Shown one piece after another: positions 55,440-63,852 of a stretch of 64,000 bases of DNA. A program made the translations under genes and the position numbers. Position 1 is the first letter of the stretch. Each line of letters opens with the position of its first letter. The notes beneath the pieces were generated by a model. The model was not told the DNA's origin. It worked only from the letters and a program-made list of their open reading frames with translations, and searched no databases. The DNA is from JACZUI01 sp965216725. Its GTDB lineage: Bacteria; Actinomycetota; Acidimicrobiia; Spongiisociales; ZC4RG35. Location of the stretch: the NCBI GenBank assembly GCA_965216725.1, contig CBDCGI010000023.1, positions 1 through 64,000 of the forward strand, written 5' to 3'.

Positions 55440-56557
55440 CCGAACAGGCCGGTGATCCAGAACATGAGCGAGTCCACGGCCGTCATCGGAGGCTCCGAGG
55501 AACGGACCGTCTCGACCACGGGAGGAGGATCCGGGGGCTGGTCACTTTCTTCCGGTGGCCTCGGCTCGTTGAACGTCATACCCACATTCGAGAGGTGGAC
55601 GAATGTCTCGACTTGACCTTGCGCCATGATCGGGTCGGGTTGGATCCAGGCCAGTTCAGGCGTGTAGGGACCGCCTGCCGAGATCTTGCCCACGTAGGCG
55701 AAGTCGTCGAAGGCCCAATCGAAGAGTTCCGTTGCGTCGGCAAAATGACCCCGCTGCCCCTCGGAACCAAGCACAACCACGTAGATCCGGCGACCATCAC
55801 GCTCTGCTGCGCCCACATATGTCAGCAACGCTTGGCTGGTGAACCCGGTCTTGACGCCTATTGATCCGCTGTAGCTGTGGAGCATGAGATCGGTGGTCTC
55901 GCCCCGACGAAAGTTCCCTTCCGGGTCGGGCGGTATGACGACCACTTTCGACCGCACCGCATTGGCAAAATCGGGGAGCTCCATGGCCACTTGGGTGAGC
56001 TTGAGAAGGTCGTTGGCAGTGGTGTAGTGACCGGGCTCGTCCAACCCGTGCGGGTTGGCAAAGGAGGTACCGTTCAAGCCCAGCTCTGCAGCACGCTCAT
56101 TCATGAGGTCCACGAACTCGCCGAGCGAGCCAGAGATGTGCTCAGCAATCGCAGTTGCCGAATCGTTGGCCGAATGCACCATGAGGGTTTTGAAGAGCGC
56201 CCCCATCTCCAGCTCCTCCCCGGCGACGAGATCGATCTCCTTCTCGCCCGTGTTGGCAGCAGCAGTCGAAACCGTCACCAACTCGTCCATCCGGGCGTGC
56301 TCCAGTGTCAGGAGCCCGGTCATGATCTTGGTGACTGATGCCATCGCACGCCTCTCGTTGGCGTTGCGAGCGGCAAGCATCGTGCCCGAGGAGTCGTCGT
56401 ATACCAGCCAAGCCTTGGCGGAGACCTGAGGCGGACTCCCTTCGTCGGGGAATGTCATCCCAGCCGGCGACCTGTGGCTGAGGGGAGCGGCGAGGACCGG
56501 CAACGCGGTGGCCACGACGACCACGACGAGAAGGGCCACAGGGACCGACCTTCGCAT
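55436..56557 (-). CDS. D-alanyl-D-alanine carboxypeptidase (penicillin-binding protein, DacA/DacF type)
   Basis: 373 aa from ATG 56557; GTG 56560 is one codon upstream. Signal peptide 1-24. Serine peptidase S11 motifs: S74-x-x-K77 in ASVTKIMTG, SxN in VHSANDSA and KTG in GVKTGFTS. It trims the terminal D-Ala from peptidoglycan stems. After the domain comes a Pro/Glu-rich stretch (PPEESDQPPDPPP) and a short hydrophobic end that may attach it to the membrane. The start overlaps the ftsR stop. Confidence 0.94.
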   Translation of the reverse strand: MRRSVPVALLVVVVVATALPVLAAPLSHRSPAGMTFPDEGSPPQVSAKAWLVYDDSSGTMLAARNANERRAMASVTKIMTGLLTLEHARMDELVTVSTAAANTGEKEIDLVAGEELEMGALFKTLMVHSANDSATAIAEHISGSLGEFVDLMNERAAELGLNGTSFANPHGLDEPGHYTTANDLLKLTQVAMELPDFANAVRSKVVVIPPDPEGNFRRGETTDLMLHSYSGSIGVKTGFTSQALLTYVGAAERDGRRIYVVVLGSEGQRGHFADATELFDWAFDDFAYVGKISAGGPYTPELAWIQPDPIMAQGQVETFVHLSNVGMTFNEPRPPEESDQPPDPPPVVETVRSSEPPMTAVDSLMFWITGLFG

Positions 56558-57228
56558 CACTTTGAGTATGTCTCTGCGAGGTCGGCCTTCAACAGGGCCC
56601 GGTGCAGAGACTGCATCGAACCGAGAGCCTCCTCGATGACCTCTTTCCCCCGTGCCTGGGATTCTGGGTTCGCCGCCCTCATCAAGGGTGCCCCTAGCTG
56701 GCGGACTAAGTCGGCTTCGCGCTCCGCGGCCAGGCGTGCCACACGAAGGTGGCGCGATTCGAGCCCAAGCTCGAGAAGCCGCTTTGCCTCTCGCGCGGCA
56801 ACGGCCATATCCGCGCTGAACAAGGTCGAGTCCTTTATGTGATGCAGCACTCCGTCATCGAGTAGACGTTGAAGTTCGCGATCATCGAGACCCGAACGTT
56901 TGAGCATGTCTTCACGGGTCAACGGCTCCGTCGGCTGGGTTTTCTGGTCAGCTGCCCGGACCGGACCCGTTTCCTCTCCCCTCTCCCAAAGGGTGAGCTT
57001 CGACTTGATCACCTTGAGCGGAAGGAAATGGTCCCGCTGCTGCTGCAGGATGAAACGCAGGCGCGAAACGTCCTGAGTGTCGAATTGCCGATAGCCGGAG
57101 TCAGAGCGGTCCGGGTCGATCAGTCCCTGCGACTCGAGGAATCGAATCTTTGAGACCGACACGTCGGGAAATTCGTCCTTCAACGTGTTGATCACTTCGC
57201 CGATGGTCAGGTTGCCTGTGTCAGGCAT
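56557..57228 (-). CDS. ftsR: MerR-family regulator, FtsR/Rv1828 type
   Basis: 223 aa from ATG 57228 (frame open to 57303), overlapping the garA stop by 8 nt. The winged helix (about 5-75) reads LTIGEVINTLKDEFPDVSVSKIRFLESQGLI and GYRQFDTQDVSRLRFIL. A linker and an alpha-helical C-terminal domain with MLKRSGLDDRELQRLLDDG follow, characteristic of the Rv1828 family. The corynebacterial homologue FtsR activates ftsZ transcription, so a cell-division role is likely by homology. Confidence 0.9.
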   Translation of the reverse strand: MPDTGNLTIGEVINTLKDEFPDVSVSKIRFLESQGLIDPDRSDSGYRQFDTQDVSRLRFILQQQRDHFLPLKVIKSKLTLWERGEETGPVRAADQKTQPTEPLTREDMLKRSGLDDRELQRLLDDGVLHHIKDSTLFSADMAVAAREAKRLLELGLESRHLRVARLAAEREADLVRQLGAPLMRAANPESQARGKEVIEEALGSMQSLHRALLKADLAETYSK

Positions 57229-57661
57229 CTCCGTGGGCCACCACAAAATGGAAGCGACCGATGAGAAGCTCGTCCCCCGGGCTGAGGTTTGCGCGGTCGA
57301 CACGTGCGTCGTTGACGTAGGTTCCGTTCGTCGACCCGCTGTCTTCGACGGTCAGGCTTTCAGAGCTGACGGAGAAGCGGCAATGGTGACGCGACACGGT
57401 CACATCATTGAGGAATATGTCGCTCTCTGGGTGCCTGCCCACGGTCACATTGCCTTCGTGCAGGACAAATGACATGCCGGCCCGCGGACCGCGCTCGACG
57501 ACGAGGGCGAAACCCGCGAATCCTCCCACATGTGCCGCTTCTTCGGGTGTGAGAGGATGCTCGACCCGATCTTGGAGGGGCACGTACACCACCGTGGGAT
57601 CGGTCTCAATCTCAGGTTTAGGGTCCGAGTTGTCGGGCGGTCGGCTGCTCTCGTCGGTCAT
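57221..57661 (-). CDS. garA: FHA-domain protein GarA/OdhI type
   Basis: 146 aa. The FHA domain (about 50-146) has VGRHPESDIFLND and VSRHHC, then DSGSTNGTYVN, the phosphothreonine pocket. The N-terminal tail has EIETDPTVVYVPL; T20 or T23 would take the place of the ETTS kinase site of mycobacterial GarA. GarA/OdhI inhibits 2-oxoglutarate dehydrogenase and affects glutamate enzymes until phosphorylated by PknB/PknG. Gene order gcvH-garA-ftsR is as in mycobacteria. Confidence 0.92.
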   Translation of the reverse strand: MTDESSRPPDNSDPKPEIETDPTVVYVPLQDRVEHPLTPEEAAHVGGFAGFALVVERGPRAGMSFVLHEGNVTVGRHPESDIFLNDVTVSRHHCRFSVSSESLTVEDSGSTNGTYVNDARVDRANLSPGDELLIGRFHFVVAHGDA

Positions 57662-57708
57662 TCGCCTGGATTGTAGATTGGGTTCGCCAAAGAGCCGGGT
57701 CTGCTAAA

Positions 57709-58089
57709 TCACTCAGTCAGGTCCCGATACTGGGTCGCATCGAGAAGGCCGTCTCGGGGGTAAGGGCCGTCGGTCTCGATCTCGGCGAACCATGCCTCTT
57801 CATACGGGCTCTGATTGACCAGCTCGGGGCTTTCGGCCACGGCCTGATTAACTGCCACGATTGTCCCGTCAAAAGGTGCGTAAACCTCGCCAACCGACTT
57901 CGTGCTCTCGACCTCGACGATGAGATCTTCCTTGGCGACTCTCGTCTCGGGCTGGGGCAGCTCGACGAAAACCACGTCACCCAGTTGATCCTGGGCGTAG
58001 TCGGTGATGCCGATCCGGACTCTGGTCTCCGATAGCTCCCGCACCCACTCATGCTCATCGGTATAAAGCAGGTCTTCGGGTACGTTCAT
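57709..58089 (-). CDS. gcvH: Glycine cleavage system H protein
   Basis: 126 aa from ATG 58089 with GGAGG upstream, overlapping the pgsA stop (ATGA). It carries aminomethyl-lipoate between the P, T and L proteins. The lipoyl domain is complete: YTDEHEWVRE at the start, GDVVFVELPQ, and VESTKSVGEVYAPFDG with the lipoyl-lysine in ESTKSVG. The GcvT partner is in the same block. Confidence 0.96.
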   Translation of the reverse strand: MNVPEDLLYTDEHEWVRELSETRVRIGITDYAQDQLGDVVFVELPQPETRVAKEDLIVEVESTKSVGEVYAPFDGTIVAVNQAVAESPELVNQSPYEEAWFAEIETDGPYPRDGLLDATQYRDLTE

Positions 58090-58682
58090 CAAGCCTCCTC
58101 GGAGTTCGCTCGGGACTCTACAGCGGACAGGTTCTCGCGGGCGTCTCCGAAATAGCGGAACATGACGGCGTAGTACAAGACCAATCCGACAACACCGGCA
58201 CCCCACGCCACCGGCCAGAAGAACCATTCGATTTGACCGGCCTCGGCAATGTAGAACGAGGGAATCGACGAGTAGACCAGGGCGGTTGCGATCTTTCCCT
58301 GCCTCCGAACCTCGAGCCGCGCTGCACCCCGCGCCGCAAGTCGAACCGTCACCAGGCCCATGATCACCTCCCTGAGAATCAGGGGGTAGCCGATGACGGC
58401 GGGCACCACTCCGACAATCAGGCCGCCGATCACTGCCGAAGCAATCATGAGACGATCGGCTATCGGGTCCAAGGCCTTGCCAAGTTCGGTGACCTGATTG
58501 AGCCGCCTCGCGAAATACCCGTCAATCCAGTCCGTCCAAGCAATCGCCGCCACCAGCCAGCCGGCGATCGCGGTCTCATCCTGGGCCAGCAGCCACCAAA
58601 AGACGGGTACGAACGCGAGTCGCACCATCGAAATCAGATTGGGGATCGTTAAAACCCGCTTCTCGGGTGGTCTCTCTGCCAA
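58089..58682 (-). CDS. pgsA: CDP-alcohol phosphatidyltransferase (PgsA-like)
   Basis: 197 aa from TTG 58682, integral membrane. The CDP-alcohol signature is present as DWIDGYFARRLNQVTELGK and ALDPIADR, with the spacing D-G-x2-A-R-x8-G-x3-D-x3-D. Five to six hydrophobic segments. Probably phosphatidylglycerophosphate synthase, by analogy with pgsA2 near gcvH in mycobacteria; other head groups cannot be excluded. Confidence 0.88.
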   Translation of the reverse strand: MAERPPEKRVLTIPNLISMVRLAFVPVFWWLLAQDETAIAGWLVAAIAWTDWIDGYFARRLNQVTELGKALDPIADRLMIASAVIGGLIVGVVPAVIGYPLILREVIMGLVTVRLAARGAARLEVRRQGKIATALVYSSIPSFYIAEAGQIEWFFWPVAWGAGVVGLVLYYAVMFRYFGDARENLSAVESRANSEEA

Positions 58683-58698
58683 GACCGGCAGCGTACTG

Positions 58699-60498
58699 TC
58701 AGGCGGCCGGTTTCACGTCACCGATGCCTCCAAGCCGAGTCTGCACGCCGCCCAGAACTCCCCACAGGTCGAATTGGACGCGATCGCCCCGGTAGGCCTC
58801 GGTGATCGTTGGGTGATAAAGGGGCATGTAGGGAAGGTCGTCTGCGAGGATCTCCTCCATCTTCCAGAGCGCCGCCAGCGCTTGGTCCATGGTCACCGCG
58901 TTGCGGTATTTCTTCCACTGGTTCTCGAAGCGTCGGCTCTGGTAGCCGGTGCTGTTGATCGGCCCGTCGGACACGAAGAACTCCCGGTAAAAGTCGGGAT
59001 GCGCCCCGTTGCCTAGCGTCCATCCGAGAACATACATGTCGTATTGGCGAGGCTTCTCCGTCTGGGGTGTGAAGGCGAGGTCAACGACGGTGTCGAAATC
59101 GGTCTCCACGGGACGCGCGTCGAAGCCAAGCCATTCCAGAGTCGCCTCAATCTCGCTGGCATAGGCCGGGCGCGCCGAGTCGTGCTTGTCACCCGAAGTG
59201 AGGATTGTCAAGGGTGCTGGCTCCCGGCCGTTTATCCGCAGGCCCTTTCCCAGCACGCGAGTTCCATCGTGCAACGAAGGGGGCTCGGCCCATGAGTATC
59301 CGGACTCCTCGAGAGTGTTGATCGCCGCGGCCAGACGTTCGGATTCGGACTGATTGTCGCCATTGTCGGCTGCATATCCCCCCCAGATGGGATTAGACGC
59401 CGGGATAACTGAATACGCGGGGTCCGCCAGCGGAACGATGCCCTCTACGGCTTCGGCTCGGTCAAAGAGAAGATTCAGTGACCGCCGAAAGGCGGGATCC
59501 GCCATCGGCTCCCGCTCCAGGTTGAAGCCTATATAGCGGAGAGCGTTTGCCGGGCTGTCACGCACCTCGATGCCCGGTGTGTCGCGAAGCCGGGCTGCAG
59601 CCTCCTGGCTGAGACCGGATGGGCTCAGAATCAAGTCGATAGTGTCGGACGTCAGGGCGTCAACAGCACTCTCCTCGTCTGAGTGGATGTAGAACAGGAC
59701 GCGATCGACGGCCCGGTTGCCGGCAACATCAGTCACTTCGGCCACGATCATCCCGTCGGAAGAATCCACAATCTCCAGGGGTCCACCCGAGACATCTCCG
59801 TCCCCGGTTACGGAATAGAGATCCGAGGCGGTTTGGGCCGTCTCACTTGCCTCGGCCCAAATGTGGGCAGGCATGATGGGTGCCAGACCCACGCCGTACG
59901 GCCACGTCGCGAGGTGGGGCCGGCTTTCGAAACGAATCCGGACCCTATGCGAAGAGACCGCCTCAACTCCGGAGACGCTGGCCGGAAAAGCATCGCCCCA
60001 GCCCCCTTCCAACCTCAAGTCGCGGACCGTGGAGTATGTGAACACAACGTCTCCAGCGGTGATAGGGACCCCATCGCTCCACACTCGGCTGGGATCGAGA
60101 TCCGCCTCCACGACCCACTTACCCTTCTGCTTCTCTGGAGCAGCGACCTCGGTCGCTACGTCTGGCACCACTTCGAGAGTGAGCGGGTCGATCGCCAGAA
60201 GAGAGGGCTTGGTGCCGCCCAGGACGTAGCTGTTCCAAGCGGTTGGCTGGTCTCCGTAATAGGCCCAGAAGTTGTCGGTAGAGGGTGGAGCAAGGAGGCC
60301 GACTCTGTATTCGAAGGTGCTCGACGTCGGCGGATCGTAGACGTCGATGGTGGTCTGCGTGGGCGCATCGACGACGACCTCAGGCGCTCCGACTTCCAAC
60401 GCCGAGGATTCGTCCTCTGCCTTCTGGGTCAGCGCGACCAAGGCGACTCCGATCAGAATGATCGTGGCGCCGAGGGCTCTGAACGTCTTGTCCCGCAA
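58699..60498 (-). CDS. Peptide/oligopeptide ABC transporter substrate-binding protein (SBP_bac_5)
   Basis: 599 aa from TTG 60498, fixed by the strong GGGAGGTGATTC before it. The N-terminus has a membrane anchor (about 8-24) with no lipobox Cys. The family 5 fold shows WVVEADLDPSRVWSDGVPITAGDVVFTY, LRYIGFNLEREPMADPAFRRSLNLLFDR, and YDMYVLGWTLGNGAHPDFYREFF. No permease or ATPase genes are adjacent, so it is an orphan or serves a distant transporter. Confidence 0.9.
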   Translation of the reverse strand: MRDKTFRALGATIILIGVALVALTQKAEDESSALEVGAPEVVVDAPTQTTIDVYDPPTSSTFEYRVGLLAPPSTDNFWAYYGDQPTAWNSYVLGGTKPSLLAIDPLTLEVVPDVATEVAAPEKQKGKWVVEADLDPSRVWSDGVPITAGDVVFTYSTVRDLRLEGGWGDAFPASVSGVEAVSSHRVRIRFESRPHLATWPYGVGLAPIMPAHIWAEASETAQTASDLYSVTGDGDVSGGPLEIVDSSDGMIVAEVTDVAGNRAVDRVLFYIHSDEESAVDALTSDTIDLILSPSGLSQEAAARLRDTPGIEVRDSPANALRYIGFNLEREPMADPAFRRSLNLLFDRAEAVEGIVPLADPAYSVIPASNPIWGGYAADNGDNQSESERLAAAINTLEESGYSWAEPPSLHDGTRVLGKGLRINGREPAPLTILTSGDKHDSARPAYASEIEATLEWLGFDARPVETDFDTVVDLAFTPQTEKPRQYDMYVLGWTLGNGAHPDFYREFFVSDGPINSTGYQSRRFENQWKKYRNAVTMDQALAALWKMEEILADDLPYMPLYHPTITEAYRGDRVQFDLWGVLGGVQTRLGGIGDVKPAA

Positions 60499-60588
60499 GA
60501 ATCACCTCCCGGAACATAGATCGGCATCGTGCCAGGAGCGCTTGACCGAGTATTGATCGAACCCAAACCTGGCTACGATTTCGGCATC

Positions 60589-60665
60589 CGGGCTGTGGCG
60601 TAGCTTGGTAGCGCGCCTGACTGGGGGTCAGGAGGTCGTCGGTTCAAATCCGGCCAGCCCGACCA
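60589..60665 (+). tRNA. tRNA-Pro (anticodon GGG)
   Basis: 77 nt with an encoded 3' CCA. Acceptor stem CGGGCTG/CAGCCCG, D arm with AGCTTGGTAG, anticodon stem CCTGA/TCAGG with loop CTGGGGG giving anticodon GGG, and T arm GTCGG-TTCAAAT-CCGGC. It reads CCC and CCU proline codons. It stands alone. Confidence 0.96.
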
Positions 60666-60693
60666 CCACCATCCGTATCGCGCCGTTGTCAAC

Positions 60694-60745
60694 CGTCGAG
60701 TGTGCCTGTCCTACCCAAAAACCGAGAAGACAGGCACACTCGACG
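60694..60745. repeat. 17-bp perfect inverted repeat downstream of tRNA-Pro
   Basis: CGTCGAGTGTGCCTGTC (60694-60710) and its exact reverse complement (60729-60745) with an 18-nt A-rich loop. It is not followed by a T-run on either strand. It lies 28 nt after the tRNA and 34 nt past the DUF456 stop. It could be a transcription stop for both sides, a REP/MITE-like element, or a protein site. Confidence 0.85.
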
Positions 60746-60779
60746 CGAAATATCAAAGGGCAGTGAGGCAGCGGGTGTC

Positions 60780-61265
60780 TTAAGTGGCCACAAGGGCCCA
60801 CACCAACCAGAGAGCGATCATCACTGCTCCGACACCAAACTGAGCAGCCGAAGCCCGGATCATGGCTCCGATACTCACCTTGGTTGCCTTCCACGCAACG
60901 CCCGACTCCCCTCTCCTGACGCGCTCGGACAGGTAGATCCCCAACACGAACCCAAGGAAGGCCCCGACCACGGGAACAACAAAGAACCCAAGCACCGCCA
61001 GGCCAAGGGCAAAGAGCTGGCCACGCAGTGGCACACCGGCATCGGCGGTCCGCTTTTGGGGTATTCGCACGCTCAGCCAGAGACCGAGTGCGAACACGGC
61101 GGAGATCAGAATCATGGCGACAGTGCCAGTCGTCTCGAAGCCTGAAACCAACCCATAACCGATGGCTGCCGCCCAGATGAGGGTCAAACCGGGAAGCAAA
61201 GGAAGGATGGTGCCCAACAGCCCGATCACCATCACGAGCCCGGCGATTGCCTCCGTTGCGCCCAC
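60780..61265 (-). CDS. DUF456 membrane protein
   Basis: 161 aa from GTG 61265 (the frame is open to 61319, overlapping the small gene upstream). Five hydrophobic segments. The family look is LVMVIGLLGTILPLLPGLTLIWAAA at the start, then VGAFLGFVLGIYLSE with a Gly-rich repeat near the end. DUF456 proteins have no defined function; the Gly-zipper segment resembles membrane-spanning oligomers. Last gene of the cmk-ispH-der run. Confidence 0.82.
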   Translation of the reverse strand: MGATEAIAGLVMVIGLLGTILPLLPGLTLIWAAAIGYGLVSGFETTGTVAMILISAVFALGLWLSVRIPQKRTADAGVPLRGQLFALGLAVLGFFVVPVVGAFLGFVLGIYLSERVRRGESGVAWKATKVSIGAMIRASAAQFGVGAVMIALWLVWALVAT

Positions 61266-61270
61266 GTCGT

Positions 61271-61399
61271 TCAGAAGATCCAATCTATGAGCCGTCCGAT
61301 GAGCTGCACCAGGCGCCATCCAAGGTACGCGGCGGCAAGAACCAGCATGATCTTGAAGCTCAGTGGCGCCGGCTCCGGCGATTCGTCTCGCTCACTCAT
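61271..61399 (-). CDS. 42-aa single-pass membrane protein
   Basis: From ATG 61399, overlapping the der stop by ATGA. An acidic N-terminus (ERDESPEPAP) is followed by one hydrophobic helix (about 14-40, LSFKIMLVLAAAYLGW and LIGRLIDWIF). The tight overlap with der and the 5-nt gap to DUF456 support a real, translated gene. Family unknown. Confidence 0.6.
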   Translation of the reverse strand: MSERDESPEPAPLSFKIMLVLAAAYLGWRLVQLIGRLIDWIF

Positions 61400-62706
61400 T
61401 TCGACCTTCGTTGCCTGGCTACAAACCGAATCGGCGTGCCAAGAAAGTCCTCGTCGCCGCGTAGCCGGTTCTCGAGGAAGCGGAAGTAGTCCTCTCCGAG
61501 GTCGCCTCCGGACACGAACACCACAAAAGTCGGCGGAGCCACGCCAGCCTGCACAACGTAGTGAAGCTTCGGCCTCCGGCCCTTGCGCACCGGGGGCGGA
61601 TGAGCTGCGGTCCATTCCCTCACCAGGCGGTTGAGTCGCCCGGTCGCAAACCTCGTCTCCCGCGCCCGCAGGACCTCTGGAATCACCGAGCCGATCCGCC
61701 CAAGACGCGCCCCGGTCTTTGCCGAGATGCGCAACACTGGTGCCCAACCGACGAACCCGAAGCGATCCGGAAGAGACGTCTCGGTGATCTCTCTCTGCTC
61801 CTCGTCGATCATGTCCCATTTGTTGAGCAGCACCACGAGCCCAACCCCGGCATCCGCGACCTCCCGGGCAATGCGCTGATCCTGTTGTGTCACGCCCGAT
61901 GTCGCATCGACCAGAAGGAGCGCAATGTCGGCGTTGGCCAGAGCTTCCTTTGCGCGGAGAACTGCGTAGTAGTCAGTGTCCTCGGTGATTTTCGGACGCC
62001 GCCGGATGCCAGCAGTGTCCACGATCACGTAGGGCTGGCCGTCGAGGAGAACTTCGACGTCGATTGGGTCTCTGGTGGTGCCTGGCATTTCTGAGACGAT
62101 GACCCTCTGCTCACCAACTAGCCGATTGAGCAGAGTCGACTTCCCGACGTTGGGACGGCCGACGATGGCGATGTGAGGGTGGTCCGGGCGCGGGTCCTCC
62201 GTGCCGGCATCTGGCAGCCCCGCCACGACTGCGTCGAGAAGGTCACCGATTCCGCGTCCGTGGTAGGCACTTATCGGATGAGGCTGACCCAGGCCGAGGC
62301 CCCAAAACTCGGCGATTTCGGTTTCGGCGCCGTCGTCGACCTTGTTGGCGGCGAGGACAATGGGGACATCAGATTCCCGCAGGACCGAAATCATCCCGGT
62401 GTCGTCGTCGGTGAGACTTGTCCTGGCGTCGACGACAACGATGACCAGGTCGGCACCACCTACGGCCGCCTCGGCCTGCTCTCTGATCGACAGGTCGAGC
62501 CCATCACCGGGCTTCACCTCCCAGCCTCCGGTATCCACTATCACGAAGTCTCGCCCCGCCCAGTCGGCGTCGAACTGACGGCGATCTCGGGTCACACCCG
62601 GCTTCTCCTCCACCACCGCCGACCTCGACCCGATCACTCGATTGACAAGTGTCGATTTGCCAACGTTGGGTCGGCCGACGACGGCAACGACGGGAACCGT
62701 GCTCAT
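61396..62706 (-). CDS. der: GTPase Der (EngA), ribosome assembly
   Basis: 436 aa with two GTPase domains and a KH-like end. Domain 1 has GRPNVGKSTLVNR (residues about 10-22), DTGGW and NKVDD; domain 2 has GRPNVGKSTLLNR (about 184-196), DTAGIRR and NKWD. The C-terminal KH-like domain (about 350-436) binds rRNA. Der is needed for 50S assembly. It starts 1 nt after ispH; the cmk-der association is conserved in actinobacteria. Confidence 0.96.
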   Translation of the reverse strand: MSTVPVVAVVGRPNVGKSTLVNRVIGSRSAVVEEKPGVTRDRRQFDADWAGRDFVIVDTGGWEVKPGDGLDLSIREQAEAAVGGADLVIVVVDARTSLTDDDTGMISVLRESDVPIVLAANKVDDGAETEIAEFWGLGLGQPHPISAYHGRGIGDLLDAVVAGLPDAGTEDPRPDHPHIAIVGRPNVGKSTLLNRLVGEQRVIVSEMPGTTRDPIDVEVLLDGQPYVIVDTAGIRRRPKITEDTDYYAVLRAKEALANADIALLLVDATSGVTQQDQRIAREVADAGVGLVVLLNKWDMIDEEQREITETSLPDRFGFVGWAPVLRISAKTGARLGRIGSVIPEVLRARETRFATGRLNRLVREWTAAHPPPVRKGRRPKLHYVVQAGVAPPTFVVFVSGGDLGEDYFRFLENRLRGDEDFLGTPIRFVARQRRSK

Positions 62707-62707
62707 C

Positions 62708-63757
62708 TCAGGAGCTGATCAATCCAAGGGCTTCGGTTGCGGTCCAATCCCTGTCGTGTTCGAGCTGATAGGGCTCCACCGGCCTCTTGGCCGTGACCCC
62801 GGCCTCGATCATCGTGCCAAGGGCGGTCACAAATGCGCGCAGTTGAGGGGGAAGCGGAAAATACTCTTGCTCGGTCGTCGAGGACCACAGCTCGAATCCT
62901 GCTGCAGGGCCTAGGCGGTCGATCACCTCTTGTACCAGATGGTCGGGAGCCGATGCCCCGGCGGTCAGCCCCACAACGCCGGCCCCTGTTAGCCAAGCGT
63001 CGTCGATGTCCTCGGCGGAGTCGATGCGAAATGCGGCGACGCCTTTCTCGTGAGCGACACGCACCAGGGCCTGAGTGTTGGATGAATTCTCCGAGCCCAC
63101 CACGAGGATCAAGTCACATTGGCTCGCCAACTGGCTGACCGCCTCCTGACGATTGGTTGTGGCATAACAGAGGTCTGACTTTCGTGCCGTGGCCAACTCT
63201 GGAAAGCGATCCTCGGCGTCGTCCATCACCGACCGCCACTCGTGAACTCCCAACGTGGTCTGGGCGAGCAGGGCAACCTTCTGCGGGTCGGCCGGCTCAT
63301 AGCTTCCCAACCCGGTCTCGGGCTCGACGAGCGTGATCGAAGCCGGCGCCTCAGCCACTGTCCCCACCGCTTCGTCGTGGCCCTCGTGGCCCACATAGAT
63401 GATGTCGTAGCCCTTTCTTGCCATCGTCTTCACCTCGTGGTGCACCTTGGTCACCAACGGGCAAACAGCGTCGATCACTACCGCGGCCCTTTCTGCCGCG
63501 CCGGCGACCACCTCGGGAGCCGAACCGTGGGCCGAGAGCATTACGGGCGCTCCCTCGGGGACATCGGAGATGTCGTTGACGAAGACCACTCCAACCCGTT
63601 CGAAGGCGCTCACCACCCACTCGTTGTGGACGATCTCGTGGTAGCAGTAAACGGGGCCCTCGAAGATCCTCGTCATCCAAGTCAGAGCCTTGATCGCCAT
63701 TTCGACACCGGCACAAAACCCGCGTGGCTCGGCGAGAAGCACCCTCTCGACTGTCAT
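62708..63757 (-). CDS. ispH: 4-hydroxy-3-methylbut-2-enyl diphosphate reductase
   Basis: 349 aa from ATG 63757 (frame open to 63787). Last enzyme of the non-mevalonate isoprenoid pathway, with a [4Fe-4S] cluster held by Cys in PRGFCAGVEMA, DAVCPLVTKVH and SDLCYATTNRQ. HGSAPEVV and TAGASAPDHLV are also typical. The C-terminus goes on for about 45 residues after the usual end, with an extra segment VTALGTMIEAGVTAKRPV. It sits between cmk and der. Confidence 0.95.
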   Translation of the reverse strand: MTVERVLLAEPRGFCAGVEMAIKALTWMTRIFEGPVYCYHEIVHNEWVVSAFERVGVVFVNDISDVPEGAPVMLSAHGSAPEVVAGAAERAAVVIDAVCPLVTKVHHEVKTMARKGYDIIYVGHEGHDEAVGTVAEAPASITLVEPETGLGSYEPADPQKVALLAQTTLGVHEWRSVMDDAEDRFPELATARKSDLCYATTNRQEAVSQLASQCDLILVVGSENSSNTQALVRVAHEKGVAAFRIDSAEDIDDAWLTGAGVVGLTAGASAPDHLVQEVIDRLGPAAGFELWSSTTEQEYFPLPPQLRAFVTALGTMIEAGVTAKRPVEPYQLEHDRDWTATEALGLISS

Positions 63758-63852
63758 CCGGCAATGGTAGGAGAGCCTTCTGGCCAAGCTGAGTCGACCA
63801 CAGGCGAGGCCTTTTGGAAGTTGCGATCAAGAGCCTCGAGCCTCGTCGCTCG

